DNA from: UBA10649 sp965227045
GTDB lineage: Bacteria; Actinomycetota; Actinomycetes; S36-B12
Direction: 5' to 3'
Assembly: GCA_965227045.1 (NCBI GenBank)
Contig: OZ245718.1
Coordinates: 2,170,001-2,234,000, forward strand
DNA length: 64,000 bases
The translations under genes and the position numbers were made by a program. Of the stretch, positions 7,564-15,202 are shown piece by piece. The stretch's first letter is position 1; the number at the start of each line of letters is the position of its first letter. The notes under the pieces were generated by a model that worked only from the letters and a program-made list of their open reading frames with translations, searched no databases and was not told where the DNA came from.

Positions 7564-8739
7564 TCAGCTGGCGCGGCGGTCGCCGCGCTTCTTGCGGACC
7601 TCCTTGTCTGAGGTGCGAAGGACGGTGCGCAGGAGTTCGTCGCCGTCCCAGATCTCCAGCTTGCGGCCATCGACGTGGATGTCGACGTGGTGGCCGGCTC
7701 GCCGTTTGCCGCAGTTGATCTCCTGCCAGGCCACCGAGATGATCCCGTTCGCGGCGATCTTGCGAGTCACCCAGTCGCTGCCCGAGCGGTCGGTGGTCAG
7801 CGCGGATGCGTCAGCGGCACGGCCGGCATCAGCGGTGAACCGGGTGACCGGCGTGGCCATGTCCAGGGCCGAGTGCGGGCGGTCGCGGTTATAGGTCACG
7901 ACCCACGCGTCGAGCTCACGCTGCGCCGTCGCGAGGTCGGTGAATGTCTTGCCGGTCAAGAACTCCGGGCGCAGCGTGCGATGGAACCGCTCGATCTTGC
8001 CCGTCGTGGTCGGGGACCGCGGCGCGGTCAGCAGGTGGTCGATCCCGTTCTCCCGGCAGATCCGGTCGAACAGCACCTCCACATCCTTCGGGCCGAACCG
8101 ACCGGTGAACACCTTCCCGTTGTCGGTCAGCACTTCCTGCGGCACACCGTGGACCCGCATCGCCTCAGCGAAGTGAGCACACACCGCACGCGACGTCGCC
8201 CGGGTCATCAGACCCGCACACACGATGAACCGCGAATGGTCATCGATCCCGGTCAGCACCTTCGCCTCCCGACCATCAGCCAGCAGCACCCCGCCGACGA
8301 CATCCATCTGCCACAGCTCCATCGCCCCGGCCCGCTCCCACCGCTTGAACTTGCGGTCCCGCTTACGACGCGCGTTCGGATCGATCAGACTCGACCGCTT
8401 CAACAGCCGATACACACCCGACCGCGACGGCACCGGCTCCACCCCCGCGCGGATCGCCTCATGCACCAACCGGCGCGGACCCCACTCAGGATTACGACGC
8501 CTGGCCTCCAACACCCACACCTCAACACCGGGATCCATCTGATGAGCGCACCGCGGCGGCCGATGCGACCGATCCGCCAACCCGCCCAACCCCTGCGCCT
8601 CATACCAGCGCAGCCACCGATGCACCGCCTGACGAGACACGTCAAACCGACGCGCCACCTCAACAACGGGAACACCATCACGAATGACCGCCAACACGGC
8701 CTGATACCTCTGCTCCACAACACTCAGCTCCACAAGCAT
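7564..8739 (-). CDS. IS481-family transposase (DDE)
   Basis: 391 residues from the ATG at 8739. A GTG at 8754 would add five residues but lies inside a terminal repeat motif. The order is: N-terminal helix-turn-helix (VARRFDVSRQAVHRWLRWY), then a DDE core with Asp in LWQMDVVGG, Asp in VLTDNGKVF and Glu in TGKIERFHRTLRPEF. A C-terminal beta-rich tail of about 80 residues follows (WQEINCGKRR to EIWDGDELL), as in IS481 and Mu-like transposases. The frame is uninterrupted, so the protein may be active. Confidence 0.93.
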   Translation of the reverse strand: MLVELSVVEQRYQAVLAVIRDGVPVVEVARRFDVSRQAVHRWLRWYEAQGLGGLADRSHRPPRCAHQMDPGVEVWVLEARRRNPEWGPRRLVHEAIRAGVEPVPSRSGVYRLLKRSSLIDPNARRKRDRKFKRWERAGAMELWQMDVVGGVLLADGREAKVLTGIDDHSRFIVCAGLMTRATSRAVCAHFAEAMRVHGVPQEVLTDNGKVFTGRFGPKDVEVLFDRICRENGIDHLLTAPRSPTTTGKIERFHRTLRPEFLTGKTFTDLATAQRELDAWVVTYNRDRPHSALDMATPVTRFTADAGRAADASALTTDRSGSDWVTRKIAANGIISVAWQEINCGKRRAGHHVDIHVDGRKLEIWDGDELLRTVLRTSDKEVRKKRGDRRAS

Positions 8740-8749
8740 GCTCAGGAGT

Positions 8750-8840
8750 GTCACGGATCAGGCGGAACCACCGTCACCCATCAGGCGAAGCCATGTCACC
8801 TGAGAGCCGGAGCCAAAACGTCACGCATCAGGCGAAACCA
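8750..8840 (+). repeat. Four iterated 21-bp motifs at the right end of the IS
   Basis: Copies are at 8750-8770, 8773-8793, 8795-8815 (degenerate) and 8820-8840, all in the same orientation, with start-to-start spacing of 23, 22 and 25 bp. The core is GTCAC-N2-ATCAGGCGAA-N-CCA. They cover the region upstream of the transposase gene and could act both in end recognition and in autoregulation. Confidence 0.7.
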
Positions 8841-8842
8841 AA

Positions 8843-8860
8843 CACCGGATGAGTGCGCCC
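8843..8860. repeat. Right copy of 18-bp direct repeat, overlapping tRNA-Arg 3' end
   Basis: This copy is identical to 7479-7496. It spans the last six bases of tRNA-Arg, its discriminator position and 11 bases downstream. It is probably the original target sequence. Confidence 0.85.
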
Positions 8861-8926
8861 GAAGGGATTCGAACCCCTAACCTTCTGATCCGTAGTCAGA
8901 TGCTCTATCCGTTGAGCTACGGGCGC
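8854..8926 (-). tRNA. tRNA-Arg(ACG)
   Basis: The minus strand folds as a complete cloverleaf: acceptor GCGCCCG/CGGGCGC, D-stem GCTC/GAGC, anticodon stem TCTGA/TCAGA with loop CTACGGA (anticodon ACG, read as ICG), T-loop TTCGAAT and discriminator A. CCA is not encoded. An IS481-type element sits directly at its 3' end. Confidence 0.96.
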
Positions 8927-9025
8927 ATGGCCGCGAACGACCGACGTGCAGTCTAGCGACCGTCATGGAATGGGAGTAATCCGCGTCCAGCACGTATCCT
9001 GCCAATCCCTGACCAAGGAGACGAC

Positions 9026-9445
9026 GTGCCCACAAGACGCGATTTCCTGAAGACAGTGTGCGGCGTCACTGCGCTTGCCATCGGGCCAGCCCTCCTCGCC
9101 GACGACGCCATGGCTGCCGACGGCATCGTGCGCAAGCCCAACGGCCAGGTCGCGGTCACTCTCGCCAAGATTCCTGCCCTCGCGAAGGTAGGTGGAGTCG
9201 TGAATCTGGGCACCGTCAAGGGCTCGCCCGTCGCAATCGTGCGAACCGGCACGTCCACCTATCGTGCGCTCAACCTCAGTTGCACGCATCAGGGCGTGAC
9301 GGTGCAACGAGCCGGCACGCAGTGGAAGTGTCCGGCGCATGGCTCGCAGTTCAATCTCGATGGCTCGTTCATCGCCGGCCCTGCCGGGCGCGCGCTCAAT
9401 GCGGTCAAGTCCACCTCGAACGGCAAGGTGCTGACCGTCGGCTAG
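9026..9445 (+). CDS. Tat-exported Rieske [2Fe-2S] protein
   Basis: 139 residues from a GTG preceded by AAGGAGACGAC. The N-terminus carries a twin-arginine signal (RRDFLK at residues 4-9, then a hydrophobic stretch to about residue 30), so the folded iron-sulfur protein is exported. The cluster ligands are Cys86 and His88 (CTHQG) and Cys102 and His105 (CPAHGSQF). It is a single-domain Rieske protein without neighbouring cytochrome bc genes, so it is probably a peripheral electron carrier or an oxidoreductase subunit, not the bc1 subunit QcrA. It precedes the glutathione peroxidase gene by 19 nt. Confidence 0.9.
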   Translation: MPTRRDFLKTVCGVTALAIGPALLADDAMAADGIVRKPNGQVAVTLAKIPALAKVGGVVNLGTVKGSPVAIVRTGTSTYRALNLSCTHQGVTVQRAGTQWKCPAHGSQFNLDGSFIAGPAGRALNAVKSTSNGKVLTVG

Positions 9446-9452
9446 GGCTGTG

Positions 9453-9458
9453 TACGTT
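9453..9458 (+). promoter_or_regulatory. -10 hexamer TACGTT of a leaderless promoter
   Basis: TACGTT ends 6 nt before the GTG at 9465 and supports that codon as the glutathione-peroxidase start over the in-frame GTGs at 9450 and 9459. Confidence 0.5.
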
Positions 9459-9464
9459 GTGAAC

Positions 9465-9965
9465 GTGACCAACCTCAGCGAACTCGATGCCCTGTCGTTC
9501 ACGAGCAACCACGGGGATTCCGTGAGCCTCTCCGAGTTCGCGGGCAAGCCGCTGCTCATCGTGAATACCGCCAGCAAGTGCGGCCTCACCCCCCAGTACG
9601 ACGCGTTGCAGGAACTTCAATTGCAGTACGGCCCCAAGGGGCTGGTGATCCTGGGCTTTCCTTGCGATCAGTTCCTGAACCAGGAGCCCGGCACCGACGA
9701 GGAGATCGAGGAGTTCTGCCGCATCAACTACGGAGTCACGTTCGCGCTGTCGACAAAGGTCGACGTCAACGGCGACGGCACCGACCCGATCTTCGCGGTT
9801 CTCAAGGAGGCTGCGCCCGCGGACACCGGCCCAGACGTCACCTGGAACTTCACCAAGTTCCTTGTCGCCCCGGATCGCTCGTCGGTCTCGCGCTACGAGC
9901 CGCGTGTCGAGCCGACCGAGATGGTCCCTGAGATCGAGTCGATGGTCAGCGGACCAGCTGCATGA
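9465..9965 (+). CDS. Glutathione peroxidase-family thiol peroxidase
   Basis: 166 residues from the GTG at 9465; starts at 9450 or 9459 would add a few residues. Family motifs are in order: NTASKCGLT with peroxidatic Cys39 (a Cys, not Sec, enzyme), LGFPCDQF with a likely resolving Cys, and WNFTKFL. Bacterial Cys-type members usually use thioredoxin as reductant. It detoxifies hydrogen peroxide and lipid hydroperoxides in the cytoplasm. The stop overlaps the next start in an ATGA arrangement. Confidence 0.92.
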   Translation: MTNLSELDALSFTSNHGDSVSLSEFAGKPLLIVNTASKCGLTPQYDALQELQLQYGPKGLVILGFPCDQFLNQEPGTDEEIEEFCRINYGVTFALSTKVDVNGDGTDPIFAVLKEAAPADTGPDVTWNFTKFLVAPDRSSVSRYEPRVEPTEMVPEIESMVSGPAA

Positions 9966-10708
9966 GCTCGTCTGCCGCTCACACGCCGTTCGTAACCGAG
10001 GTATCGCAACCGATTCAGAAGCTCGGCGCTGAGTTCTACTTCGTCGAGCCGACCCTCGCGCATGGGAGGTCGATCGGCCTTGGTGGCCTTCGCTTCTACT
10101 TCATGGGTCGCGGAGGCGCGCTCGGCGACGTTAACTGGCAGACCATCAACAGCGCATTCGGCTACTTCAATCCTGCGGTAGTCGAGCACATGTGGACGAC
10201 CTCACTGGAGCGGATCCAACCGACTGTTGCTGCTCGCGAGTACGCGCTGTGCAGTCAGGAGTTCGGTCGCACGCACTTCTCCGACCTGCCCGACCTCGAC
10301 GGATTCTGCGCAGCTGCCGAGTCAGTCGTTGCGGCCGTCAACCCCGCAGGGCTTGCGCTGTTCGCCGGCATGCTCGCGACGCCGCTGGCGAGCGACCCGG
10401 CGGCGCGCGCGTACCAACTCGTCACCATGCTGCGCGAGCATCGTGGCTCGGCCCACCTGCTGGCGGTGATCTCGGTCGGGCTGTCACCCCGCGCGGCGCA
10501 CGCGATCAAGCGGCCGAACGACCTCGAGCTTTTCGGCTGGACCCCCGAGGACATCCCCGAGCTCACCGACGACGAGCGCGCGGCACTCGTCGAGGCCGAG
10601 CGGATCACCGACGCGCTCGTCGGCCCGGCCTTCGAGCAGCTCGACGAATCGGCGCGCTCCTCACTGCGCAACGGCCTCACCGGAATGCGCGCCGCCCTCC
10701 CGAAGTAG
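9962..10708 (+). CDS. SCO6745-like conserved protein
   Basis: 248 residues starting at an ATG that overlaps the peroxidase stop. Features recalling the actinobacterial SCO6745 family are GGLRFYFMGRGGALGDVNW near residue 40, FGYFNPAVVEHMW, and the helical C-terminal half (FGWTPEDIPELTDDERAAL). Family members are predicted soluble, helical, winged-helix-like proteins without an established reaction. No signal peptide or membrane segment is present. Coupling to a peroxidase hints at a stress role, but that is inference. Confidence 0.7.
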   Translation: MSSSAAHTPFVTEVSQPIQKLGAEFYFVEPTLAHGRSIGLGGLRFYFMGRGGALGDVNWQTINSAFGYFNPAVVEHMWTTSLERIQPTVAAREYALCSQEFGRTHFSDLPDLDGFCAAAESVVAAVNPAGLALFAGMLATPLASDPAARAYQLVTMLREHRGSAHLLAVISVGLSPRAAHAIKRPNDLELFGWTPEDIPELTDDERAALVEAERITDALVGPAFEQLDESARSSLRNGLTGMRAALPK

Positions 10709-10715
10709 GCCCGCC

Positions 10716-10805
10716 CGAATTGAACCGCCTCCCGGGTCAAATCCGCAGAATCCCGCCCGGAACAGCCGCCAAACCGGGATTTGACCCGGGAGGCGGTTCA
10801 ATTCG
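10716..10805. repeat. 29-bp perfect inverted repeat with 32-nt loop
   Basis: The left arm 10716-10744 and right arm 10777-10805 are perfectly complementary over 29 bp (arm core GAACCGCCTCCCGGGTCAAA). It lies just after the SCO6745-like gene and could terminate that transcript. A run of T is absent, so it is not a classical intrinsic terminator. Its right arm touches a second hairpin. Confidence 0.7.
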
Positions 10806-10848
10806 AAAGAGGGCACCCCGCGGAGTCGCGCGATGCCCTCTTTCGAAT
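10801..10848. terminator. 15-bp hairpin immediately downstream of tRNA-Ser
   Basis: ATTCGAAAGAGGGCA (10801-10815) pairs perfectly with 10834-10848 around an 18-nt loop. It starts 3 nt beyond the tRNA-Ser 3' end. On the minus strand the second arm ends in TCTTTCGAAT, so it probably terminates or delimits the tRNA transcript. Confidence 0.6.
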
Positions 10849-10850
10849 GG

Positions 10851-10941
10851 CGGAGGCGGAGGGATTTGAACCCTCGATGGGCTTGAAGGCCCAAACCGCA
10901 TTAGCAGTGCGGCGCCATAGACCGGGCTAGGCGACGCCTCC
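10851..10941 (-). tRNA. tRNA-Ser(GCT)
   Basis: A 91-nt class II tRNA on the minus strand with acceptor GGAGGCG/CGCCTCC, anticodon loop containing GCT, a long variable arm, T-arm GAGGGTTCAAATCCCTC and discriminator G. Confidence 0.95.
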
Positions 10942-11008
10942 CACCCCTCCCGGCTTCCCGGGACGGAACACAAAGAATACCGACATGGCGCACGGCAGAA
11001 TGCAGGGC

Positions 11009-11758
11009 ATGACGACTCTGGCGATTGACTGCGGTGGCGGTGGCATCAAGGGGTCTGTCCTCGACGAAACCGGGACCATGCGGGCCCAGCCGATCCGTGT
11101 GCCCACCCCCTACCCGCTGTCCACCGCACTGTTCGTCCAGACCCTCGTCGACCTTGCGGCTCAGCTCCCACCAGCCGAGAAGGCGACCATCGGGATGCCC
11201 GGAATGATCCGCCACGGCGTGGTGGTCACGACCCCGCACTACGTGACGCGGTCGGGGCCGCGCACGCGGATCGTCCCCGAGCTCGTGCTCGAGTGGGAGG
11301 GATTCGACGCCCAGACAACGCTCGCGAACACGATGGGCATACCCGTGCGAGTCCTCAATGACGCCGAGGTCCACGGCGCGGGCGTCATCGCCGGCCAGGG
11401 ACTTGAGCTCGTGCTCACCCTCGGCACCGGCCTGGGCTGCGCGATCTTCGACGGGGGCCGCCTCGCACCGCACCTGGAGATGTCGCAGGCGCCCATCCGT
11501 TGGGGCCTGTCGTACGACACCTACATCGGCGAGCACGAGCGCCGCCGCCTCGGCGATGCCCTCTGGTCGCGTCGCGTGGGGCGCGTGGTCGACGGCCTGC
11601 GTCCGGTGTTCCTGTGGGATCGGCTGTACCTCGGCGGCGGCAACTCCCGTCACATCACGCCCACCGTGCTCGCGCGCATCGGTGACGATGTGGTGATCGT
11701 GCCCAACTCCGCGGCACTCGTTGGAGGGGCTCGCGTGTGGCAGCTCCTGATCGACTGA
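11009..11758 (+). CDS. ROK-family kinase, polyphosphate-glucokinase-like
   Basis: 249 residues from the ATG at 11009, with a CAGAAT -10-like element 7 nt upstream. A further in-frame start at 10985 would add eight residues. It has an ASKHA-fold sugar kinase layout: phosphate-1 loop AIDCGGGGIKG, catalytic Asp in LNDAEVHGAG, and phosphate-2 LTLGTGLGCAIF. Gene size and order fit actinobacterial PPGK. The ELGHHP-type segment that normally carries the ROK histidine reads EMSQAP here, so that His is missing. The substrate is therefore less certain than for a standard glucokinase. Confidence 0.82.
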   Translation: MTTLAIDCGGGGIKGSVLDETGTMRAQPIRVPTPYPLSTALFVQTLVDLAAQLPPAEKATIGMPGMIRHGVVVTTPHYVTRSGPRTRIVPELVLEWEGFDAQTTLANTMGIPVRVLNDAEVHGAGVIAGQGLELVLTLGTGLGCAIFDGGRLAPHLEMSQAPIRWGLSYDTYIGEHERRRLGDALWSRRVGRVVDGLRPVFLWDRLYLGGGNSRHITPTVLARIGDDVVIVPNSAALVGGARVWQLLID

Positions 11759-12738
11759 CGACAACTGGCGCAAGCAGCCAGGCGGGTGAGGGACGCACTC
11801 AGACCGTCGGTGTCGCGATGTACCTGGTCGCGGCATTCCTGTTCGCCCTGAACGGGGTCTTCGCGAAGAACGCCCTCAATGCGGGCCTCGATGCGATGCA
11901 CCTGACCGAGCTTCGCAATGCCGGCGCCATGGTCGTGCTCGTCGCCTATGTAGCAATCCGGCATCCGGAGCGGCTGCGGATCACCCGGAAGGAACTGCCG
12001 TTCCTCATTGCCTACGGCGTCATCGCCTTCACCCTCGTGCAGTTCCTGTACTTCCTGACCATCTCGCGGCTACCGGTCGGAATCGGAACGCTGCTCGGGT
12101 TCCTCGCCCCGGTGGTCGTCGCCCTGTGGATGCGGTTCGTGCGCAAGCAGCCGGTCGGCAATCGCATCTGGGTGGCCATCGCGCTCACCCTCGGTGGCCT
12201 GGCACTCATCGCCCAAGTGTGGAGCGGGCTGACGCTCGACGCGCTCGGCGTGGTGGCCGGCCTGCTCCTTGCGCTCGCGCTCGCCGCCTACTGGCTGCTC
12301 GGGGAGTCCGGACAGGAGCGTCGCGACGCGGTGTCGCTGACAATGTGGGGCTTCGTCTTCGCGACCATCACGTGGTCGGTGATCGCACCGTGGTGGTCGT
12401 TCCCGTGGAGTGACCTGACGATCGCGACGGAGCCACTGCTGGACGGCGCACCCGGGCTGCCGATCTGGGCACTCATGGTCTGGGGTGTCCTGCTCGGGAC
12501 CATCGCACCGTTCCTCCTGGTGCTCGGATCATTGCGTCGCATCGGCGCGCAGCGCGCAGGCATCGTCGGCACGACTGAGCCGCTGTGGGCCGCGATCATC
12601 GCCCTACTCCTGCTTGGCGAGACGTTCACCACGGTGCAGGCCATCGGCGGCCTCGTCGTGCTTGCAGGCGTCGTGGTCGCCGAGACGTCCCGGCGAGCCT
12701 CGGTCACGCCGGGCGAATTTCCCCAGATCCACGCGTGA
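11737..12738 (+). CDS. EamA/DMT-superfamily permease
   Basis: 333 residues with ten hydrophobic helices in two EamA repeats. The second repeat contains GTTEPLWAAIIALLLLGE, the conserved DMT loop. The assigned GTG lies inside the kinase gene (22-bp overlap); an ATG at 11818 just before TM1 is an alternative that removes 27 residues. It is probably a metabolite or drug exporter in the inner membrane. Its 3' end overlaps the convergent LacI gene by 35 bp. Confidence 0.85.
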   Translation: MAAPDRLTTTGASSQAGEGRTQTVGVAMYLVAAFLFALNGVFAKNALNAGLDAMHLTELRNAGAMVVLVAYVAIRHPERLRITRKELPFLIAYGVIAFTLVQFLYFLTISRLPVGIGTLLGFLAPVVVALWMRFVRKQPVGNRIWVAIALTLGGLALIAQVWSGLTLDALGVVAGLLLALALAAYWLLGESGQERRDAVSLTMWGFVFATITWSVIAPWWSFPWSDLTIATEPLLDGAPGLPIWALMVWGVLLGTIAPFLLVLGSLRRIGAQRAGIVGTTEPLWAAIIALLLLGETFTTVQAIGGLVVLAGVVVAETSRRASVTPGEFPQIHA

Positions 12739-13756
12739 TCAGCCGCGAGTGCACGATGTGCGTGGCCGTGGGCTCATGTGAATTGTCCATGCGGCGGAAC
12801 AACAATTCGGCTGCGAGGTGCCCGATCGACCGCGGATCCTGGGTGACAACCGTGATGGCGGGTTCAAGCAGGTCCGCAAGCATGAAGTCGTCGAACCCGA
12901 CGAGGCCGACGCTGCGCTGCATGTTGCGTGCGCGTAGCGCGCGCACCGCGCCCATGGTGATGAGGTTCTGCCCGGTGAAGATCGCGGTGGGCGCCTCCTT
13001 GAGGTCCATCATGCTGAGGACCAGACCCATCGCATCGTCGCTGTCCTGAGCCCCGTGATGGATGTATTCGGCACGGGTCTCGATCCCCGCGGCCGACAGC
13101 GCGTCGATGTATCCACCGAAACGGTCCTGCTCGGTCGTCAGCGACGGGCGGCCGCCTATAAAGGCGATGCGACGATGCCCGTGCGCGACCAGGTGCGAGA
13201 CACCCACTGCTGATCCCTCGCGGTTGTCGGTGACGACGACGTCGATCTCGATGCCGCGTGGATGGCGGTCGATGCACACGATCGGCCAGCCGCTGCGAAG
13301 CTCCGTCGTCAGGTAACCCTGCTGTGCAGCGGTCGGCGCAAGGATCAGGCCGTCGACCCGACGTGACGCGAACGCCGACACCAGGTCGCGCTCGAGTGCG
13401 GGATCACGATCAAGGCTTGCGGCGACGACGGCGGAGCCGCGCTTGCGGGCAACCTCCTCGACCCCGCGATGGATCGAGGCGAAGAACTCGTTCGCGACAT
13501 CTTCGACGAGCAGCCCGAGGGTCCCGGTGCGCTGGTCGGATCGGCGCAGGTTGCTCGCAGTGAGGTTCGGCCGGTAGTCCAGCTGCTCAGCCGCGCGCTC
13601 GACGCGGCCGGCCAGTTCCTCGCTGACGCCGGTCTCGCGATTGACCACGCGCGACACCGTCTTGAGGCTGACGCCTGCGAGCGCAGCGACATCGCGCATC
13701 GTGGCGCGGGAGCGCGCACCACCTGCGCCGTCGATGGGACTTGATAACGTTGTCAT
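12704..13756 (-). CDS. LacI-family transcriptional repressor
   Basis: 350 residues. The N-terminal LacI helix-turn-helix (MRDVAALAGVSLKTVSRVVN, residues 20-39) is followed by the hinge (NLTASNLR) and a periplasmic-binding-protein-like effector domain (VVTDNREGSAVGVSHLVAHG, IAFIGGR, VGFDDF). It is divergent from the CUT2 transporter operon. An operator-like palindrome covers its own start codon and a second lies in front of the transporter genes, so it very likely represses both. The inducer is probably the sugar or cyclitol carried by the transporter. Confidence 0.93.
   Translation of the reverse strand: MTTLSSPIDGAGGARSRATMRDVAALAGVSLKTVSRVVNRETGVSEELAGRVERAAEQLDYRPNLTASNLRRSDQRTGTLGLLVEDVANEFFASIHRGVEEVARKRGSAVVAASLDRDPALERDLVSAFASRRVDGLILAPTAAQQGYLTTELRSGWPIVCIDRHPRGIEIDVVVTDNREGSAVGVSHLVAHGHRRIAFIGGRPSLTTEQDRFGGYIDALSAAGIETRAEYIHHGAQDSDDAMGLVLSMMDLKEAPTAIFTGQNLITMGAVRALRARNMQRSVGLVGFDDFMLADLLEPAITVVTQDPRSIGHLAAELLFRRMDNSHEPTATHIVHSRLITRGSGEIRPA
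13743..13754. promoter_or_regulatory. LacI-type operator O1 (GATAACGTTGTC)
   Basis: A near-perfect palindrome centred on AACGTT that overlaps the first codons of the lacI-type gene. It matches O2 in 11 of 12 positions and suggests autoregulation. Confidence 0.75.
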
Positions 13757-13786
13757 TACGAAAGCGGATTATCGCACGTCATCCTC

Positions 13787-13815
13787 TTGACGGTAAATGG
13801 CCCAGCCACTAGAAA
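13787..13815 (+). promoter_or_regulatory. Putative sigma70-type promoter of the CUT2 operon
   Basis: TTGACG (13787-13792) is separated by 17 nt from TAGAAA (13810-13815). Operator O2 begins 3 nt downstream, over the expected transcription start. Confidence 0.5.
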
Positions 13816-13818
13816 CTA

Positions 13819-13830
13819 GACAACGTTGTC
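13819..13830. promoter_or_regulatory. LacI-type operator O2 (GACAACGTTGTC)
   Basis: A perfect 12-bp palindrome just downstream of the predicted -10 element of the transporter operon, the right place for repression. The distance to O1 is 76 bp centre to centre, close to seven helical turns, which would permit looping. Confidence 0.8.
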
Positions 13831-13896
13831 ATCGTTGCGTTGCCAACGTTTCGAGACCTTCGGGTCCCGGCCATCCACCCTTCGAAGGGACACCAG

Positions 13897-15069
13897 ATGA
13901 TCAACCGCGTGACACGCGGACGCGCCTTCGCTGCAATCGCAGTGACCGGCGTCCTGTCCGTGACATTGGCGGCGTGCAGTTCGAGCTCATCGTCCGATTC
14001 CTCATCCGAGGCCCCGGCCGCGTCGGAGGCTCCAGCCGCATCCGATGCCCCCGCCGCCTCCGAGGCACCTGCAGGCGAGGCCATTGCCGTCTCGCTCATC
14101 ACCAAGGACTCCACCAACCCCTTCTTCGTTGCCATGCAGAACGGCGCGAAGCAGGCTGCCGACAAGCTTGGCATCGATCTGACGATCGCGTCCGGCAAGG
14201 AAGAGGGCGACGACGCAGGGCAGATCACCGCAATCGAGACCGCCATTGCGGCGGGGCAGAAGGGCATCCTCATCACGCCGATGTCCGTCAACGTCAATGA
14301 CGCCATCAAGAAGGCGCGTGACGCCGGCCTCTACGTGATCGCACTCGACACTCCGACGGACCCGCCGGACGTCGTCAACATCACCTTCGCGACCGACAAC
14401 TGCCTCGCGGGTGAGGCCATCGGCCAGTGGGCCGCCGGCAAGCTCGACGGCGCCAAGGCCGTCATCGCCCGCCTGGTCATCTTCAACGACCGCATGGTCT
14501 CCGTTGACTACTGCCGCGACAACGGCTTCCTCAAGGGCATGGGCATCGACGTCGTCGACCCGACGATCATGGGCGACGAGGCCGATACCGGCACCTACAC
14601 CACCGGCAAGGGCGGCGACTACGAGATCGTCTGCCTCGAGGCCACCGGCGCCAACGAGGAGGGCGGTCAGAAGGGCATGGAGACGTGCCTGTCGAAGAAC
14701 CCGGACATCAACCTCGTCTACACGATCAACGAACCCACGGCAGCCGGCGCAGCGAATGCGCTGAAGGCGGCGGGCAAGACCATCGGGACGGACGTCCAGA
14801 TCGTGTCGGTCGACGGCGGCAAGTCCGGTATCGAGAACGTCCAGGCCGGCATCATCGGCGCGACGTCGCAGCAGTACCCGCTGCTGATGGCGGACAAGGG
14901 CGTACAGGCGATCTACGACTTCGCCACCAGCGGCACCGAGGCAACCGTCACCGAGGGCAAGGCCTTCTTCGATACGGGAGTCAACCTCTGCACGAACGAG
15001 CCGCAGGACACCGTCACTGTCGCTCCTCAGCAGGATGCTCAGTACTGCCTCGACAACGCTTGGGGCTAG
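13897..15069 (+). CDS. CUT2-type sugar ABC transporter substrate-binding lipoprotein
   Basis: 390 residues from an ATG with a GAAGGGA ribosome-binding site. The lipoprotein signal ends in LAAC with Cys27 as the lipidated residue. A serine run and a repetitive EAPAAS linker (about residues 38-60) tether the domain to the membrane. The mature part is a periplasmic-binding-protein type 1 domain (VSLITKDSTNPFF, ITPMSVNVNDAIKKA, VYTINEPTAAGAANAL, VSVDGG) of the ribose/fructose/xylose group. It is the first gene of the operon, followed by a hairpin that probably raises its level relative to the permease. Confidence 0.93.
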   Translation: MINRVTRGRAFAAIAVTGVLSVTLAACSSSSSSDSSSEAPAASEAPAASDAPAASEAPAGEAIAVSLITKDSTNPFFVAMQNGAKQAADKLGIDLTIASGKEEGDDAGQITAIETAIAAGQKGILITPMSVNVNDAIKKARDAGLYVIALDTPTDPPDVVNITFATDNCLAGEAIGQWAAGKLDGAKAVIARLVIFNDRMVSVDYCRDNGFLKGMGIDVVDPTIMGDEADTGTYTTGKGGDYEIVCLEATGANEEGGQKGMETCLSKNPDINLVYTINEPTAAGAANALKAAGKTIGTDVQIVSVDGGKSGIENVQAGIIGATSQQYPLLMADKGVQAIYDFATSGTEATVTEGKAFFDTGVNLCTNEPQDTVTVAPQQDAQYCLDNAWG

Positions 15070-15079
15070 GTAGCGCCGT

Positions 15080-15115
15080 GACCGGGGCCGTGGGATCTAC
15101 TCCCCGGCCCCGGTC
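15080..15115 (+). terminator. Hairpin between binding-protein and permease genes
   Basis: GACCGGGGCC (15080-15089) pairs with GGCCCCGGTC (15106-15115), followed by CACTTTTC. It is probably a partial terminator or an mRNA-stabilising 3' stem that lets the binding protein be made in excess. Confidence 0.65.
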
Positions 15116-15202
15116 GCACTTTTCAAATGTCTCGAAAGCAGGACACGTTCACCCCTTCGGGTGTGAACTTCGAGCAGACCGTCGAGCTGAGGAGGCACGC
15201 GG

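Larger units (their letters stand above)
7497..8842 (-). mobile_element. IS481-type insertion sequence, apparently intact
   Basis: A 1,346-bp element between two copies of an 18-bp direct repeat. It carries one transposase gene with all three DDE residues. The ends are imperfect inverted repeats: the left end reads TGTGAGGGTTCGGGTGATGT and the right end, on the opposite strand, reads TTTGGTTTCGCCTGATGCGT. Both ends carry iterated 21-bp motifs. Insertion was immediately downstream of the tRNA-Arg 3' end and left the tRNA intact. The exact boundary is inferred from the duplication. Confidence 0.8.

Noticed and set aside
8739..8754. GTG at 8754 as the transposase start
   Set aside because: It lies inside the innermost right-end 21-bp motif, and homologous IS481 proteins typically begin with the MLVELS sequence at 8739.
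14017..14075. Short repeats (EAPAAS units) in the binding-protein gene
   Set aside because: They encode a flexible linker after the lipidated cysteine; not a CRISPR or regulatory repeat.
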